A DNA stretch of 64,000 nt from Pseudomonas mucoides. GTDB lineage: Bacteria > Pseudomonadota > Gammaproteobacteria > Pseudomonadales > Pseudomonadaceae. Position 1 is the first letter of the stretch; each line of letters begins with the position of its first letter. Positions 54,786 through 63,397 of the stretch are shown in pieces. The translations under genes were made by a program, and so were the position numbers. The stretch covers positions 1,500,757-1,564,756 of the forward strand of contig NZ_JACOPW010000001.1 in assembly GCF_015461845.1 (NCBI RefSeq), written 5' to 3'. The notes under the pieces were generated by a model, which saw only the letters and a list, made by a program, of their open reading frames with translations, was not told the DNA's origin and made no database searches.

Positions 54786-54792
54786 GTCTGCT

Positions 54793-54822
54793 GATCGTTC
54801 CCACGCTCGCGTGGGAACGATC
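54793..54822. repeat. GATCGTTCCCACGC palindrome
   Basis: GATCGTTCCCACGC-TC-GCGTGGGAACGATC is a perfect 30 bp palindrome just before the convergent MFS stop. This CGTTCCCACGC repeat is common between P. fluorescens genes and is unlike the REP units. It may also end the MFS transcript. Confidence 0.85.
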
Positions 54823-54824
54823 AT

Positions 54825-56174
54825 TTATGCAGTCGCCACAGAAACCCCAGGCTCAACCACCGCCCCCAACCCTGCCTTCATCCGTTTCGCATCCCGCACA
54901 AAACACCGCGAAGCCATAAACAAAAAGACCATGGTGAAGAACAACGCCACCGGAATCAGGTACATCGCGTCATGCAAACCGACGGCCTTGAACGCCTCGG
55001 TCATCTGCTCGGTACCGGCCGCCAGCATCGCCGTGTGCGCAAAGTGATCGGACAAACCGCCCACTACCACCGGCCCCAATCCACCGCCCAGCAAATACAA
55101 CCCGGCAAAGAACAGTGCCATCGCCGTGGCCCGCAATCGTGGCTCGACCACGTCCTGAATCGCGGTGTAGACGCAGGTGTAGAAGTTGTAGGCAAACAAC
55201 CAGCCCACACTGAAGACCGCCACGAACACGCCGATCTCGATGCGCCCGGCGTGCAATGCCCACCCCGTACACACGGTCGAAATAATCAAACTGAACGCGG
55301 CAAACAACAGCCGCCCGTTGGCCACTCGCTGGTGAATCTTGTCAGCGACCCAGCCGCCGAGCGTCAGGCCGAACAAACCGGTCACGCCGACGATCACCCC
55401 CGTGGCCACTGCGGCTTCCTGCAACGGCATCAGGAAATAGCGCTGCAGCATCGGCACCAGGAATGAATTGCAGGCGTAGGTCGCGAAGTTGAAGCACAGT
55501 CCCGCCATCACCAGCCACAGGAACGTCGGCACCGCCAGCACCCGGCGGATCGGCCGGTCGACGCGCTCCTGCGACACCTGCACGGTTTCTGCTGCGCCGC
55601 GCTTTGGCTCTTTAATGAAGAACATGAAGATCGCCAGGATCAGCCCCGGCACGGCCGCGATAAAGAACGGCGCGCGCCAGCTGTCGAACGCCTTGACCAT
55701 CGCGCCGATGGTAAAGAACGCCAGCAACAACCCCAGCGGCAGACCCAGCATGAAAATGCCCATCGCCCGCGCCCGGCGGTGCGCCGGGAACAGGTCACCG
55801 ATCAATGAGTTGGCAGCCGGTGCGTAACTGGCTTCACCGATGCCGATGCCCATGCGCACGATCAGGAAACTCCAGAAGCTGCCCACCAGTCCGTTGACCG
55901 CGGTCAGCCCGCTCCAGACCGCCAGGCCCCAACCCATCAGCTTGCGGCGTGACCCGGTATCGGCCATCCGCCCCAACGGCAGGCCGGCAATCGCGTAAAC
56001 CAGGGTGAAAGCGGTGCCGACGATCCCCAACTGAAAGTCGCTGAGGTGCCACTCCATGCGGATCGGTTCGATGATGATGGCGGGAATGGTGCGATCGAAG
56101 AAGTTGAACAGGTTGGCCAGGAACAACAGGAACAGAATGCGCCAGGCATTCGCCGCTTGGGTCGAGTTCTGCAT
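54825..56174 (-). CDS. MFS transporter, spinster-like
   Basis: A 449-residue twelve-helix MFS carrier. The first helix ANLFNFFDRTIPAIIIEPI and GLPLGRMADTGSRRKLM in the loop after helix 2 (motif A) place it with the spinster-like/organic anion group. RMGIGIGEASYAPAANSLIGDLF in helix 4 is another typical run. It probably imports or exports an organic acid or sphingolipid-like compound at the inner membrane, but the substrate is not known. It is a single gene converging on rapA. Start at the first ATG with a weak site (AGAGACGG). Confidence 0.85.
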   Translation of the reverse strand: MQNSTQAANAWRILFLLFLANLFNFFDRTIPAIIIEPIRMEWHLSDFQLGIVGTAFTLVYAIAGLPLGRMADTGSRRKLMGWGLAVWSGLTAVNGLVGSFWSFLIVRMGIGIGEASYAPAANSLIGDLFPAHRRARAMGIFMLGLPLGLLLAFFTIGAMVKAFDSWRAPFFIAAVPGLILAIFMFFIKEPKRGAAETVQVSQERVDRPIRRVLAVPTFLWLVMAGLCFNFATYACNSFLVPMLQRYFLMPLQEAAVATGVIVGVTGLFGLTLGGWVADKIHQRVANGRLLFAAFSLIISTVCTGWALHAGRIEIGVFVAVFSVGWLFAYNFYTCVYTAIQDVVEPRLRATAMALFFAGLYLLGGGLGPVVVGGLSDHFAHTAMLAAGTEQMTEAFKAVGLHDAMYLIPVALFFTMVFLFMASRCFVRDAKRMKAGLGAVVEPGVSVATA

Positions 56175-56464
56175 GGGTCCGTCTCTTTTATTGTTATTGG
56201 GGCCTCACTGTCCCCGGAACCGCCAATCTAGACAGGCCCACCCACGCTGTCTGTCATTATTGACAAGGCTGATATCAGGCCATGGATTCACGCAGGCGCG
56301 CTGACCGCCAGGCCCAGGATTCACGGGGATCCGGCCGCTATTTTCACGGTACCGTCCGTCGCTGAAAAATACCTTTCATACCCCCTTCCAAAGCCCGTTG
56401 CGAAGCCTAGAATAGCGCCCCTGTCCGCTCCCCTGCGTACCCCCTCCTGCGTAGATCATCGACC

Positions 56465-56830
56465 ATGTCCGAAGTCAGTCCGTGTCTGAATTGCGGTGCC
56501 TGCTGTTCCCATTTCCGTGTGTCTTTTTTCTGGGGCGAATGCGCCTCGTCCGGGGGAACGGTGCCGGATGAGCTGGTCGCGTCGATCAGTCCCAGTCGCG
56601 TGGCGATGCTCGGCACCGACTGCAAACCCACCCGCTGCATCAGCCTGGAGGGGACCGTCGGCAGCGAGGTCAAATGCTCGATTTACAACGAGCGTTCCAG
56701 CACCTGCCGGGAATTTGAGGCGTCTTGGGAAAATGGCGAAGCGAACGTGGATTGCGACGCGGCCCGGGCAGCATTCGGCCTTCCAGCCCTGCAACCGGCG
56801 TACGAAATCCCCTTTGAACAAAGCGCCTGA
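56465..56830 (+). CDS. YkgJ-type cysteine cluster protein
   Basis: A 121-residue protein of the YkgJ/CxxCxxCC family. The signature CLNCGACCSHFRVSFFWGE (residues 7-25) is followed by Cys at 36ish (ECASSGG), KPTRCISLEG, KCSIYNERSSTCREFE and DCDAAR. The eight-Cys pattern is thought to bind zinc or an iron-sulfur cluster. Function is unknown. It is cytoplasmic. No ribosome site is clear; the ATG is the only plausible start before the Cys motif. It lies about 150 bp before the c-di-GMP gene. Confidence 0.9.
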   Translation: MSEVSPCLNCGACCSHFRVSFFWGECASSGGTVPDELVASISPSRVAMLGTDCKPTRCISLEGTVGSEVKCSIYNERSSTCREFEASWENGEANVDCDAARAAFGLPALQPAYEIPFEQSA

Positions 56831-56978
56831 GGCTTAGCACCAAACGCGATTACCATGATGCCAAAATCATATGGAACCATTTTGACATCATCCCTTGCAC
56901 TCCAGACACGGCCTCTATACTCGATGACATTCGCTGGCGTTCATTGCGCCGGCCGGGATGACAACGACGGGGCGTGCT

Positions 56979-59261
56979 ATGGAGTGGCTTGGTCTGCATT
57001 TCATTACCGAGCTGACAGCGAGCGGGCAATTCATACTCAATTGCACGCATGACCCTTTTCTGGTGCTGCTGGCTTATGTCGTGGCGTGTGCTGGCTGCTT
57101 TGCCACGCTGGATATGGCAGAGCGTGTGGCGCATGCGGAAAGTCCGGCTTCGCAAAGGCTTTGGCGCTGGGTCGGCAGTGGGTGCCTGGCAGGCGGAATC
57201 TGGGCCATGCACTTTATCGGCATGCTCGCGTTCCAGGCACCTGTCGACATTCACTACCAACTCCCCGTCACCCTGATTTCACTGGCAATCGCCCTGTGCG
57301 CGGCCTGGCTGGTGATGCACACCCTCAGCTTCCCCGACCTGAATGTCCGGCATTGCCTCAAGGCCTCGGTGTGGGTCGGTCTGGGGATTACCGCCATGCA
57401 TTACGTGGGCATGGCGTCGATGCAATCGAGTGCCACGGTCTACTACCAGCCGGCGTTGTTTGCCTTGTCCATCGCCATCGCGATTGGCGCCAGCCTCGCG
57501 GCACTGCTGCTGTCGCGCTATTTGCGTGACGGCACCGGGATGTTTCACCAACTGCTCAAATACAGCGCCAGCCTCCTCCTCGGGGCCGGCATCCTGAGCA
57601 TGTATTTCACCGGGATGGCCGCCTTCGATCTGGTGATACCCAGCAGTAGCGTCCTGGCGCCGGTCAGCGAACACAGCCACCTGCAACTGGCGCTGACGGT
57701 GGCGGTCATTACGCTGCTGATCATCGGCAGCAGCATCAGCGCGGCACTGGCGGACAAAAAACTGCAACACAAGGAGCGTGATCTGCAGCGGGTCAACTCG
57801 CTGCTCAGCCAACTGGATCAGGCGCGCCTGTCGCTGCAGCAAGTGGCGCATTACGACGCCTTGACCAACCTGATCAACCGTCGTGGCTTCAATCAGATAT
57901 TCGCCGAGAAACTGATCGAGAAGACCAACGAAGGGGGCATGCTGGCGGTGATGTTCCTCGACATCGACCACTTCAAGCGCATCAACGACAGCCTTGGCCA
58001 TGACGCTGGCGATGAATTGCTCAAAGTGCTGGCCGGCCATATCAAAAGCTCGGTGCGCAGCCACAAAGATGTCGTGGCCCGATTTGGCGGGGACGAGTTC
58101 TGCATCCTCATCGGCCTCAATGATCCCGAAGAAGCGCAGCACATGGCCCAGCGCATCATGCTGAAAATGAAGGAGCCCATCGAGCTCTCCGGCCGCAACA
58201 TGGTCATGACCACCAGCATCGGCATCAGCCTGTTCCCGCAAGACGGCAAGACCTGTGAAGAACTGTTGAAAAACGCCGACCTGGCGCTGTACCAGTCCAA
58301 GGACGCAGGTCGCAACGGCCTGAATTTTTTCAGCTCCAACCTCAAGACCCGCGCCACGATGGAGCTGCAACTCGAAGAAGAACTGCGGCACGCCCTGCGT
58401 AAAGACAATGAATTGATGCTGTATTACCAGCCGATCTTCGACCTGAAAACCGGCCAGGTCAGTAAGCTCGAAGCACTGGTTCGCTGGCAACACCCGGTTC
58501 ATGGCTTGCTGGCGCCTGATCGGTTTATTGCCATTGCCGAGGCCAATGGCCTGATCCATGAGCTCGACAACTGGGTGCTGCGCAAAGCCTGCGAAGACCT
58601 GGGTGAATTGTCCCGGCACGGTTGCGAGGAACTGAAGATCGCGGTCAATTGCTCACCGCTGAACCTTGCGCGTGAAGAGCTGGCCGACGAAATCGAACTC
58701 GCGCTGCACGCCTCCGGGGTCGCGCCGCAACGGCTGGAGCTGGAAGTCACCGAAAATGCGCTGATGGGCAACCTCGCCAACACGCTGGTGCTGCTACGGC
58801 AGATTCGTGCCCTCGGGGTCTCCTTGTCGATCGATGACTTCGGCACCGGGTACTCGTCCCTGGCCTACCTCAAGCGCCTTCCGCTGAACACGCTGAAGAT
58901 CGACCGCTCGTTTATCCAGGACATTCCCAAAGCCACACAGGACATGGAAATCGTCCAGGCCATCATCGTCATGGCCCACAGCTTGCATTTGCAGGTGGTC
59001 ACCGAAGGAGTCGAAACCTTCGAGCAGTACGATTTTCTCGAACGCCTGGGCTGCGATTTCGTTCAGGGCTACCTGCTCAGTCGCCCGGTGCCACTGGCTG
59101 AGTTGCGTCCGGTGTTGAACGAAATCAACCAGCGCAAGCATTCGTTCAACGTCACACCTCTGAGCCAGGCTCGCGGTACATCTGCACTAACGTCGATGGA
59201 TCTTTTTCCAGGAATCCCTGGCTCCCATGCAGGCGCATCAGTTGCGCAGCCAATCCGCTGA
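56979..59261 (+). CDS. MHYT-GGDEF-EAL c-di-GMP protein
   Basis: A 760-residue membrane protein with a seven-helix MHYT sensor (residues about 10-235) containing MHFIGMLAF, MHYVGMASM and MYFTGMAAF, thought to bind a metal or gas. A GGDEF domain follows at about 290-460 with an intact motif (RFGGDEFCIL). An EAL domain at about 470-720 has EALVRWQHP and DDFGTGYSSLAYLKRLP, so both activities may be present. The ATG at 56979 is preferred because the MHYT helix begins there; an ATG seven codons earlier (56958) is possible. The last 36 or so codons overlap the convergent dehydrogenase gene by 110 bp and look like a non-conserved tail. Confidence 0.9.
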   Translation: MEWLGLHFITELTASGQFILNCTHDPFLVLLAYVVACAGCFATLDMAERVAHAESPASQRLWRWVGSGCLAGGIWAMHFIGMLAFQAPVDIHYQLPVTLISLAIALCAAWLVMHTLSFPDLNVRHCLKASVWVGLGITAMHYVGMASMQSSATVYYQPALFALSIAIAIGASLAALLLSRYLRDGTGMFHQLLKYSASLLLGAGILSMYFTGMAAFDLVIPSSSVLAPVSEHSHLQLALTVAVITLLIIGSSISAALADKKLQHKERDLQRVNSLLSQLDQARLSLQQVAHYDALTNLINRRGFNQIFAEKLIEKTNEGGMLAVMFLDIDHFKRINDSLGHDAGDELLKVLAGHIKSSVRSHKDVVARFGGDEFCILIGLNDPEEAQHMAQRIMLKMKEPIELSGRNMVMTTSIGISLFPQDGKTCEELLKNADLALYQSKDAGRNGLNFFSSNLKTRATMELQLEEELRHALRKDNELMLYYQPIFDLKTGQVSKLEALVRWQHPVHGLLAPDRFIAIAEANGLIHELDNWVLRKACEDLGELSRHGCEELKIAVNCSPLNLAREELADEIELALHASGVAPQRLELEVTENALMGNLANTLVLLRQIRALGVSLSIDDFGTGYSSLAYLKRLPLNTLKIDRSFIQDIPKATQDMEIVQAIIVMAHSLHLQVVTEGVETFEQYDFLERLGCDFVQGYLLSRPVPLAELRPVLNEINQRKHSFNVTPLSQARGTSALTSMDLFPGIPGSHAGASVAQPIR

Positions 59262-60048
59262 GGGGGGTCGCCGAACCCTGTTCGCGGGAAAACTTCACGG
59301 CGGTGTCGAGATCTTTGAGCAGCGTGCGCACATGCCATTTCACCGGTTCAAATTGGCTCTCGGCCATTTGCGGGGCGAGGATCTGCAACGGTTTTGAATC
59401 GGCAAAACCACCGGCCAGTGCCTCGGCGATCAACCGGGCGTCAACCCCGGAAGACTCGGCCAACGCCACCACTTCGGCGATCACCAGCGCATTGCACGCC
59501 ACGATCATCTGATTGCACGCCTTGGTCACCTGCCCGGCCCCGACGCCGCCCATGTGGGTGACACGCTGGCCCAGAGTCAGCAATAGCGGACGTACTCGCT
59601 GCAGATCCACCGCTTCGCCACCCACCATGATCGCCAGGCTGCCGGCCTCGGCGCCGACCACACCACCGGACACCGGCGCATCCAGCCAACTCATTCCGGT
59701 GCTGTCGAGCAGCTGTTTGGCCATTTCTCGTGTAGCGCTGGGTTCCAGGCTGGAAAAATCCACCAGCAACTGAGCGCTTTTTGCCCCCGAGGCCACCCCG
59801 ACCGGACCAAACACCACCTCACGCACCACCGCGGTGTCCGCCAGGCACAGCAGGATGATGTCGGCGTGCTGGCACAGTTCGGCGGGGGTTGCCACTTGTC
59901 GGGCACCGGCCTCCACCAACGGCGCGCACTTGCCCGGGTTACGGTTCCACACGGTCAACGGATAGCCCGCAGCCAGCAGGCGCCGGCACATGGGCAGCCC
60001 CATCAGACCAATACCGGCGAACCCCAACGAAGGTAGCGTTGACATCAT
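59152..60048 (-). CDS. NAD(P)-dependent beta-hydroxyacid dehydrogenase
   Basis: A 298-residue enzyme of the 3-hydroxyisobutyrate/tartronate semialdehyde reductase family. The NAD(P)-binding turn is GFAGIGLMGLPMCRRL (residues 8-23). The substrate-binding DAPVSGGVVGAEAGSLAIMVGG run is near 122-143, and the catalytic Lys is in GAGQVTKACNQM near 173. The substrate cannot be told; no glyoxylate or valine genes are adjacent. An AAAGGAGG site precedes two successive ATG codons. Its 3' end overlaps the tail of the c-di-GMP gene on the other strand by 110 bp. Confidence 0.9.
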   Translation of the reverse strand: MMSTLPSLGFAGIGLMGLPMCRRLLAAGYPLTVWNRNPGKCAPLVEAGARQVATPAELCQHADIILLCLADTAVVREVVFGPVGVASGAKSAQLLVDFSSLEPSATREMAKQLLDSTGMSWLDAPVSGGVVGAEAGSLAIMVGGEAVDLQRVRPLLLTLGQRVTHMGGVGAGQVTKACNQMIVACNALVIAEVVALAESSGVDARLIAEALAGGFADSKPLQILAPQMAESQFEPVKWHVRTLLKDLDTAVKFSREQGSATPLSGLAAQLMRLHGSQGFLEKDPSTLVQMYREPGSEV

Positions 60049-60244
60049 TTAGCCTCCTTTTGATTAAAGATCGCCGAATATTGGCCGATCCATCATGACT
60101 AAGGAAAGGATTCCACCCACTGATGCTCAGGCGAGTCCCTGAGACTTTGGCCAAATACGCGCATAAAAAAGACGCGAGATCCCATTCCGTGAAGGTTTGA
60201 CGACAGATGTCGCTCAGCCAACCAGTCCAGGTAGATGGCGCCCA

Positions 60245-62446
60245 ATGACTTCTAAAAATAACCCGGCCACCACGGTCTCCGATCTGACTCTGAGCCCTGC
60301 GGCGAACAGCCCCTCATCGTCGAAGCCATTGACCCCGGTGCGCCCGCTGGCCACTCAGCAATACCTGTATTTCACTGAAACCAATACCGACCGCATCCTC
60401 GATAACCTCGACGGCCTGCGCGACATGGTGTTCCCGCGCCCGCCCCACCTGGAAGGCGTGAGCGAACAGCATAACGACCAGGAATTCCCGTCGGTGTGCC
60501 TGATCGGTCTTGGTCGTTGCGGCTCGAACATTGCTCTGGACGTCGCGGAGCTGGTGTACAACGCCCGCAAGTTCTACCTCAACGAATTCAACAACGAAGA
60601 CCGTCTGTCGCCGGACAAACGCTTTGCGGAAAAGGGCTACAGCCCGGCCCAATGGATTCGTAACAACTTGCGCCTGGGCACCAACAAGGGCGCCAAACCG
60701 GTGTTCCTGGTAGAACCGCTGGTGATGCTTGGCGACCTCGACAAAGACATCGCCGGCCGCATCCGTTTCTCGCGCAAGGGCGAAAAAAGCGGGTTCCTGC
60801 GCGACTACAGCAAAATGAAAATCATGGACTTGTCGGAAGTCCACGCCGGTGGTGCCGGTAACGCGCCGATCCTCGGTCAGTACCTGGCCAAGATCATCCT
60901 GAACAAGGACACCCAGCGTTTCTCCAGCCCTGACTGGAAGATGATTCACTCGTACCTGATCGACAGCTGCGGGATCAAGGCCAACCAGTCGCGCCTGTAT
61001 TTCTCGATCTTCAGTGCCGGCGGCGGTACCGGTTCGGGCATGGCCTCGGAGTTCGGCCTGGCCCAGCAGCACTCGTACATGAACAAGACGTTCGACACCA
61101 AACCGATGGACGAACATGACGGCAAGAGCGGTCATTCCTTCGTCTTCGAGCCGATCTTCACCAGCGGCATTTGCGTGCTGCCGAACATTTCCGATCACCG
61201 CAGCGAAATGTCCGAGGCGCTGCACATCAACGCCGGTCGCCTGCTGTGTAAATACCTGTCAGAAGAGTGGGATTTCTCCTACAACTTCGCCAACGAAGAC
61301 AGCAGCGAAGCCAGCGTCATGGGCCGTATCCGCCCATGGAACGCCATGATGCTGATCTCCAACGACATCATGCGTTATGCCGAAGAAAGCGATGACGGCA
61401 ACATCCAGAACATTGACGTCAATGCGATGGAAAAACACGCCAACCAGTACATCTCGCAGCAGATCTTCAACATCCTGACGGCGCAGGCGGTAACGACCGA
61501 CTACGACCAGAACTATTTCCGTCGCGCCGGCATCGACATCGGCGAAACCATTCGCCTCGACGCCAACGACCTGTTCATGAGCCTGGCCGGCCCGGTGGCG
61601 ATTGCCTACGCCGAATCCGTGGTGCCGGAAACCCCGCCGCCAAGCAGCGACAAGTTCAAGGTGTTCGAGAAAGAACCGCAGCGCCTGAACATCGATGATT
61701 TGTTCTTCCGCTCCATCGACCTGCCGCATTTCAACAAAGTGACCCAGGCGATCGAAGGCATCAGCCTGCTGCCGATCGAATCCAAGCGCTATCGCGCCTC
61801 GCTTGAGCAGTACAAGAATTCCGGTTACGACGCGGCCGCGCTGCACGACCTGCACTTCTTCAAGAACTGCTCGTCGGTGGTGTCGATCGTTTCCTTGCCG
61901 AAAGACTACAAGCTGTCCTACATGGACTTGAACCGGTTGAAGACCCACCTCAACAGCCTGTTCCCGAACACGACGCTCAAGCGCTACGCGCTGGTGATCG
62001 GCGCCTCGGCCAACTTGTCGCTGACCACCCTGATCGCCAAGAGCCCGTGCCTGTCGGACGACTTCCTGACGTTGATCGTCGCGTTCATCAAGCGCTGCTT
62101 CGCGAAGAACCCGTACCGCTTCGACGAGACGCTGGACAACTCGATCCTCGACTTCATTATTAATGAAGAATTCGACGAAGACCGGATCGACGACTTGCTC
62201 AACGAATTCGAGAACCCGGCGAAGATCCTCGATACCAACTGGTACGCGATCAAACCGATGTACGAGAAGAAGTACCGCGAGCTGATCAACGACAAGGACA
62301 AGTTTGTCTCGATCAACGACATTCGCCTGTCGCGTGATTGCGTGAAGAAGGCGATCAAGTACCTGCGTGAGATCTACCGTCACCGCATTGGCAAAACCAA
62401 GGTTATTTCGCTGAATAACCATACTGGCAAGACTTTCTCGGTCTGA
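60245..62446 (+). CDS. Tubulin/FtsZ-superfamily protein
   Basis: A 733-residue protein with the nucleotide-binding loops of the tubulin/FtsZ superfamily in order. T1 is VCLIGLGRCGSNIALDVAEL with GxGxxGxN at 88-95. T2-like FYLNEFNNED is at 110-119, and T3-like AGGAGNAPILG is at 201-211. The T4 signature GGGTGSG is at 259-265. A T7-like segment, KLSYMDLNRLKTHL (556-569), aligns with the FtsZ catalytic loop but has Tyr for Asn and Arg for the second Asp. Roughly 290 residues separate T4 from T7, far more than in FtsZ. The first 60 residues are low-complexity Ser/Pro/Thr. There is no signal or membrane helix. I think it belongs to the tubulin-like (Tubulin_2) group; role unknown. The start is uncertain: an in-frame TTG lies at 60197. 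Confidence 0.8.
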   Translation: MTSKNNPATTVSDLTLSPAANSPSSSKPLTPVRPLATQQYLYFTETNTDRILDNLDGLRDMVFPRPPHLEGVSEQHNDQEFPSVCLIGLGRCGSNIALDVAELVYNARKFYLNEFNNEDRLSPDKRFAEKGYSPAQWIRNNLRLGTNKGAKPVFLVEPLVMLGDLDKDIAGRIRFSRKGEKSGFLRDYSKMKIMDLSEVHAGGAGNAPILGQYLAKIILNKDTQRFSSPDWKMIHSYLIDSCGIKANQSRLYFSIFSAGGGTGSGMASEFGLAQQHSYMNKTFDTKPMDEHDGKSGHSFVFEPIFTSGICVLPNISDHRSEMSEALHINAGRLLCKYLSEEWDFSYNFANEDSSEASVMGRIRPWNAMMLISNDIMRYAEESDDGNIQNIDVNAMEKHANQYISQQIFNILTAQAVTTDYDQNYFRRAGIDIGETIRLDANDLFMSLAGPVAIAYAESVVPETPPPSSDKFKVFEKEPQRLNIDDLFFRSIDLPHFNKVTQAIEGISLLPIESKRYRASLEQYKNSGYDAAALHDLHFFKNCSSVVSIVSLPKDYKLSYMDLNRLKTHLNSLFPNTTLKRYALVIGASANLSLTTLIAKSPCLSDDFLTLIVAFIKRCFAKNPYRFDETLDNSILDFIINEEFDEDRIDDLLNEFENPAKILDTNWYAIKPMYEKKYRELINDKDKFVSINDIRLSRDCVKKAIKYLREIYRHRIGKTKVISLNNHTGKTFSV

Positions 62447-62460
62447 CGCCAGACCAGGTT

Positions 62461-62535
62461 GCCGCCATCGCGAGCAGGCTCACTCCTACATGTGGAATGC
62501 GTTCCCCTCTAGGAGTGAGCCTGCTCGCGATGAGC
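62461..62535. repeat. REP doublet (REPIN)
   Basis: GCCATCGCGAGCAGGCTCACTC and GGAGTGAGCCTGCTCGCGATG pair around about 20 bp, directly after the tubulin-like gene. Confidence 0.9.
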
Positions 62536-62741
62536 CCCTCAAATCCGCTGAAAATGTCAGTCTTTCCAACATCCAGAAACAATTAAGCAGCCCTCAGGCT
62601 GCCCGACAAACTGTTCCCGTTACGTTTACGTCACCGTGATGCTGGCCATGCCTGTGGCCTTTCTCTACGGCAACGTGCCATCACGCTACTCACCTACACA
62701 CTTTTGCTCGCCCGCACGACGCACCAATAAGGCGCAGCGAT
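62536..62741. other. Intergenic region after the tubulin-like gene
   Basis: 206 bp between two convergent genes. It contains a GCAGCC-CTCA-GGCTGC hairpin at about 62589-62604 without a T-run. I see no gene or clear terminator here. Confidence 0.4.
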
Positions 62742-63047
62742 TCAGCTCGTCGCCCTTTCCTGGATCAGAATCCACGGCGAAACCACCACTGCCCACAACG
62801 CCGGGTCGCGCTCAAAAAGATCCAGCGCCCGCGTTTCAGACAGCTTGGCGACCTGGTCGGCAGCCAGCCAGGCAGCCACTTTCTCCCCTTCGTCAGTCGC
62901 CACGGCTTCGGCGGCCGCGATCAAATCCAGCCCGGGATCGACCCACAATAGGGCACCCCTGGCAAAGAACGGCTCCAACTCTTTCCAGGTAATAGATGCG
63001 GTTTCACCAAGCAGCTTGGCATAGAGGGTGCTAGGTTCTTGAGTCAT
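62742..63047 (-). CDS. DUF2288 family protein
   Basis: A 101-residue protein of DUF2288 type. Typical segments are LLGETASITWKELEPFFARGALLWVDPGLDL in the first half, then VAAWLAADQVAKLS and a Trp-rich end WAVVVSPWILIQE. It is cytoplasmic and of unknown function, and usually stands alone in proteobacterial genomes. It is convergent with the tubulin-like gene, so no functional link is implied. The ATG at 63047 begins MTQEPSTLYAKLLGE, as in relatives. Confidence 0.88.
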   Translation of the reverse strand: MTQEPSTLYAKLLGETASITWKELEPFFARGALLWVDPGLDLIAAAEAVATDEGEKVAAWLAADQVAKLSETRALDLFERDPALWAVVVSPWILIQERATS

Positions 63048-63397
63048 GGGTCCTGTCCGGAAAAGAAATCGACGCGAATGATAACGTCGGTGGTCCGCCA
63101 GAAAAACCCGGATGCAATTGAGTCACCGATCGAAAAGAGCAGGAAAGCCAGGGAATGCCGCTGAATCAAGCAATTAGCCAGCTAACATCCCGCCGTGATT
63201 CTGTCTTTTTCTTTCAAAAAAGCGACACCCTCAGGTTTTGTCCCCCGGCGCCAGCTTCCCAGGCTAACAATTGGCGCTCTACACTGTACCGGTACAGTTG
63301 TCGGGGGCATTTTCCGGAGGGTATCGAAGATATCTGACCCGGTTCTGCTGCTACGGCGCCAGGACTATAAAAACTACAACAGTAAGAGTGGAGCACT
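63048..63397. promoter_or_regulatory. Promoter region of braC with palindrome
   Basis: 350 bp upstream of braC. ACTGTACCGGTACAGT at 63283-63298 is a perfect 16 bp palindrome, likely a regulator site. A possible promoter is TTGGCG (63271-63276) with TACAGT (63293-63298), 16 bp apart, so the palindrome would cover the -10. The leader after it is about 95 bp long and contains the AAGAGTGGAG ribosome site. Confidence 0.45.
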
